Of a stretch of DNA of 14,557 nucleotides, positions 14,175 to 14,557 are shown in pieces. The stretch's first letter is position 1, and every line of letters begins with the position of its first letter. The stretch spans positions 1 to 14,557 of the forward strand of contig DATHPK010000309.1 of assembly GCA_035483935.1 (NCBI GenBank), given 5' to 3'. Origin of the DNA: Bog-473 sp035483935. GTDB taxonomy: Bacteria; Actinomycetota; Acidimicrobiia; Acidimicrobiales; RAAP-2. The position numbers and the translations under genes are program-made. The notes below the pieces were generated by a model. The model did not search any database and was not told the origin of the DNA. It was given only the letters and a program-made list of their open reading frames with translations.

Positions 14175-14557
14175 CCGAGCCGCACCACGGCGCCGCTCGC
14201 GGCGTCGCAATAGACGACCGAGCCTGCCGGGTTGACCGTGACACCCGTGGGCGTGCCCATGTGTGTGGTCACCCAACGCGTCCCGTCTCCGGCTCCCTCG
14301 GCGGTCTCCACGGGCAGCGCACCCGCCACCGTGTACAGGTCGCCCGCTGTCATCATCCGGCCGAAGAGCGGACCGGACCGTGCGGGCACGACCCGGATGA
14401 CGTGCATGAACCCGTCGCTCAGCACCAAAGCTCCGGTCGGCCCCAACGCGATGTCCTGCGGGTCGTTCAGTTCGGCCCCGACGCCCGTGGCCGAGAGCCC
14501 GTCGGCGAGGTAGGGCCCATAGCTCCCGGTCCCGCCCACGACGACACCGATGTCGCC
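14171..14557 (-). CDS. NHL-repeat-like beta-propeller protein, C-terminal part (runs off right edge)
   Basis: The last 128 residues of a larger protein; the frame stays open to the window edge, and the GTG at 14539 is probably internal. Blocks such as LNDPQDIALGPTGALVLSDG and LYTVAGALPV, then MGTPTGVTVNPAGSVVYCD, follow the NHL propeller-blade pattern (P-x-G/D-[IV]-x-[VL]-x-P-x-G-x-[VL]-Y/L-x-[SC]-D). Such proteins are often extracellular and bind ligands or other proteins. The gene ends with ATGA overlapping the rhamnosidase start, so both are in one operon and probably act together on the outside of the cell. Its full domain content, signal peptide and any enzyme function lie outside the window. 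Confidence 0.72.
   Translation of the reverse strand, partial: GDIGVVVGGTGSYGPYLADGLSATGVGAELNDPQDIALGPTGALVLSDGFMHVIRVVPARSGPLFGRMMTAGDLYTVAGALPVETAEGAGDGTRWVTTHMGTPTGVTVNPAGSVVYCDAASGAVVRLG

Overview
The window is GC-rich DNA read in long, tightly packed coding runs with many GTG starts, GTGA/ATGA stop-start overlaps, an F420-type luciferase-like oxidoreductase and a mycobacterial-style double-ACT SerB. This points to an actinomycete, plausibly an uncultured or little-studied lineage such as the Acidimicrobiia. The phylum-level call is well supported by gene types; the class-level call is only an inference.

Layout from left to right. (1) Positions 1-128, minus strand: the N-terminus of a Tat-exported protein running off the left edge. 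(2) Positions 211-2755, plus strand: three genes joined by 4-bp GTGA overlaps, namely a left-handed beta-helix acyltransferase, phosphoserine phosphatase SerB with two ACT domains, and a seven-helix hemolysin III/PAQR-like membrane protein. A -10-like TACCAT placed six bases before the first GTG suggests leaderless transcription. (3) Positions 2763-6899, minus strand: four coupled catabolic genes, in transcription order an ECI2-like enoyl-CoA isomerase/hydratase, an LLM-class F420-dependent oxidoreductase, an amidohydrolase-2 family protein and a CaiB/BaiF CoA-transferase. They follow a short leader ORF with a good ribosome binding site. (4) Positions 7147-9570, minus strand: a secreted 807-residue protein made of pentapeptide repeats, two DUF7507-like beta domains and three Ig-like (He_PIG-type) domains. 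(5) Positions 9571-9821: a divergent intergenic region with two near-identical repeats centred on GTTAAC, 33 bp apart. (6) Positions 9822-11357, plus strand: an exported alpha/beta-hydrolase of the tripeptidyl-aminopeptidase type. (7) Positions 11367-14174, minus strand: a Tat-exported GH78 alpha-L-rhamnosidase, coupled by ATGA overlap to an upstream NHL-repeat-like gene (14171-14557) that runs off the right edge.

Functionally there are two themes. Region 3 looks like a compact acyl-CoA catabolic module: CoA-transferase activation, flavin/F420 oxidation, double-bond isomerisation or hydration, and a metal-dependent hydrolysis or decarboxylation. Its substrate cannot be read from the sequence. 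Regions 4, 6 and 7 are secreted proteins for the cell surface or extracellular polymer breakdown (rhamnosides, peptides). The most interesting items are the four-gene module, the secreted pentapeptide/Ig fusion with its internal 330-bp duplication, and the paired GTTAAC repeats upstream of it. I found no RNA genes, insertion sequences or CRISPR arrays.
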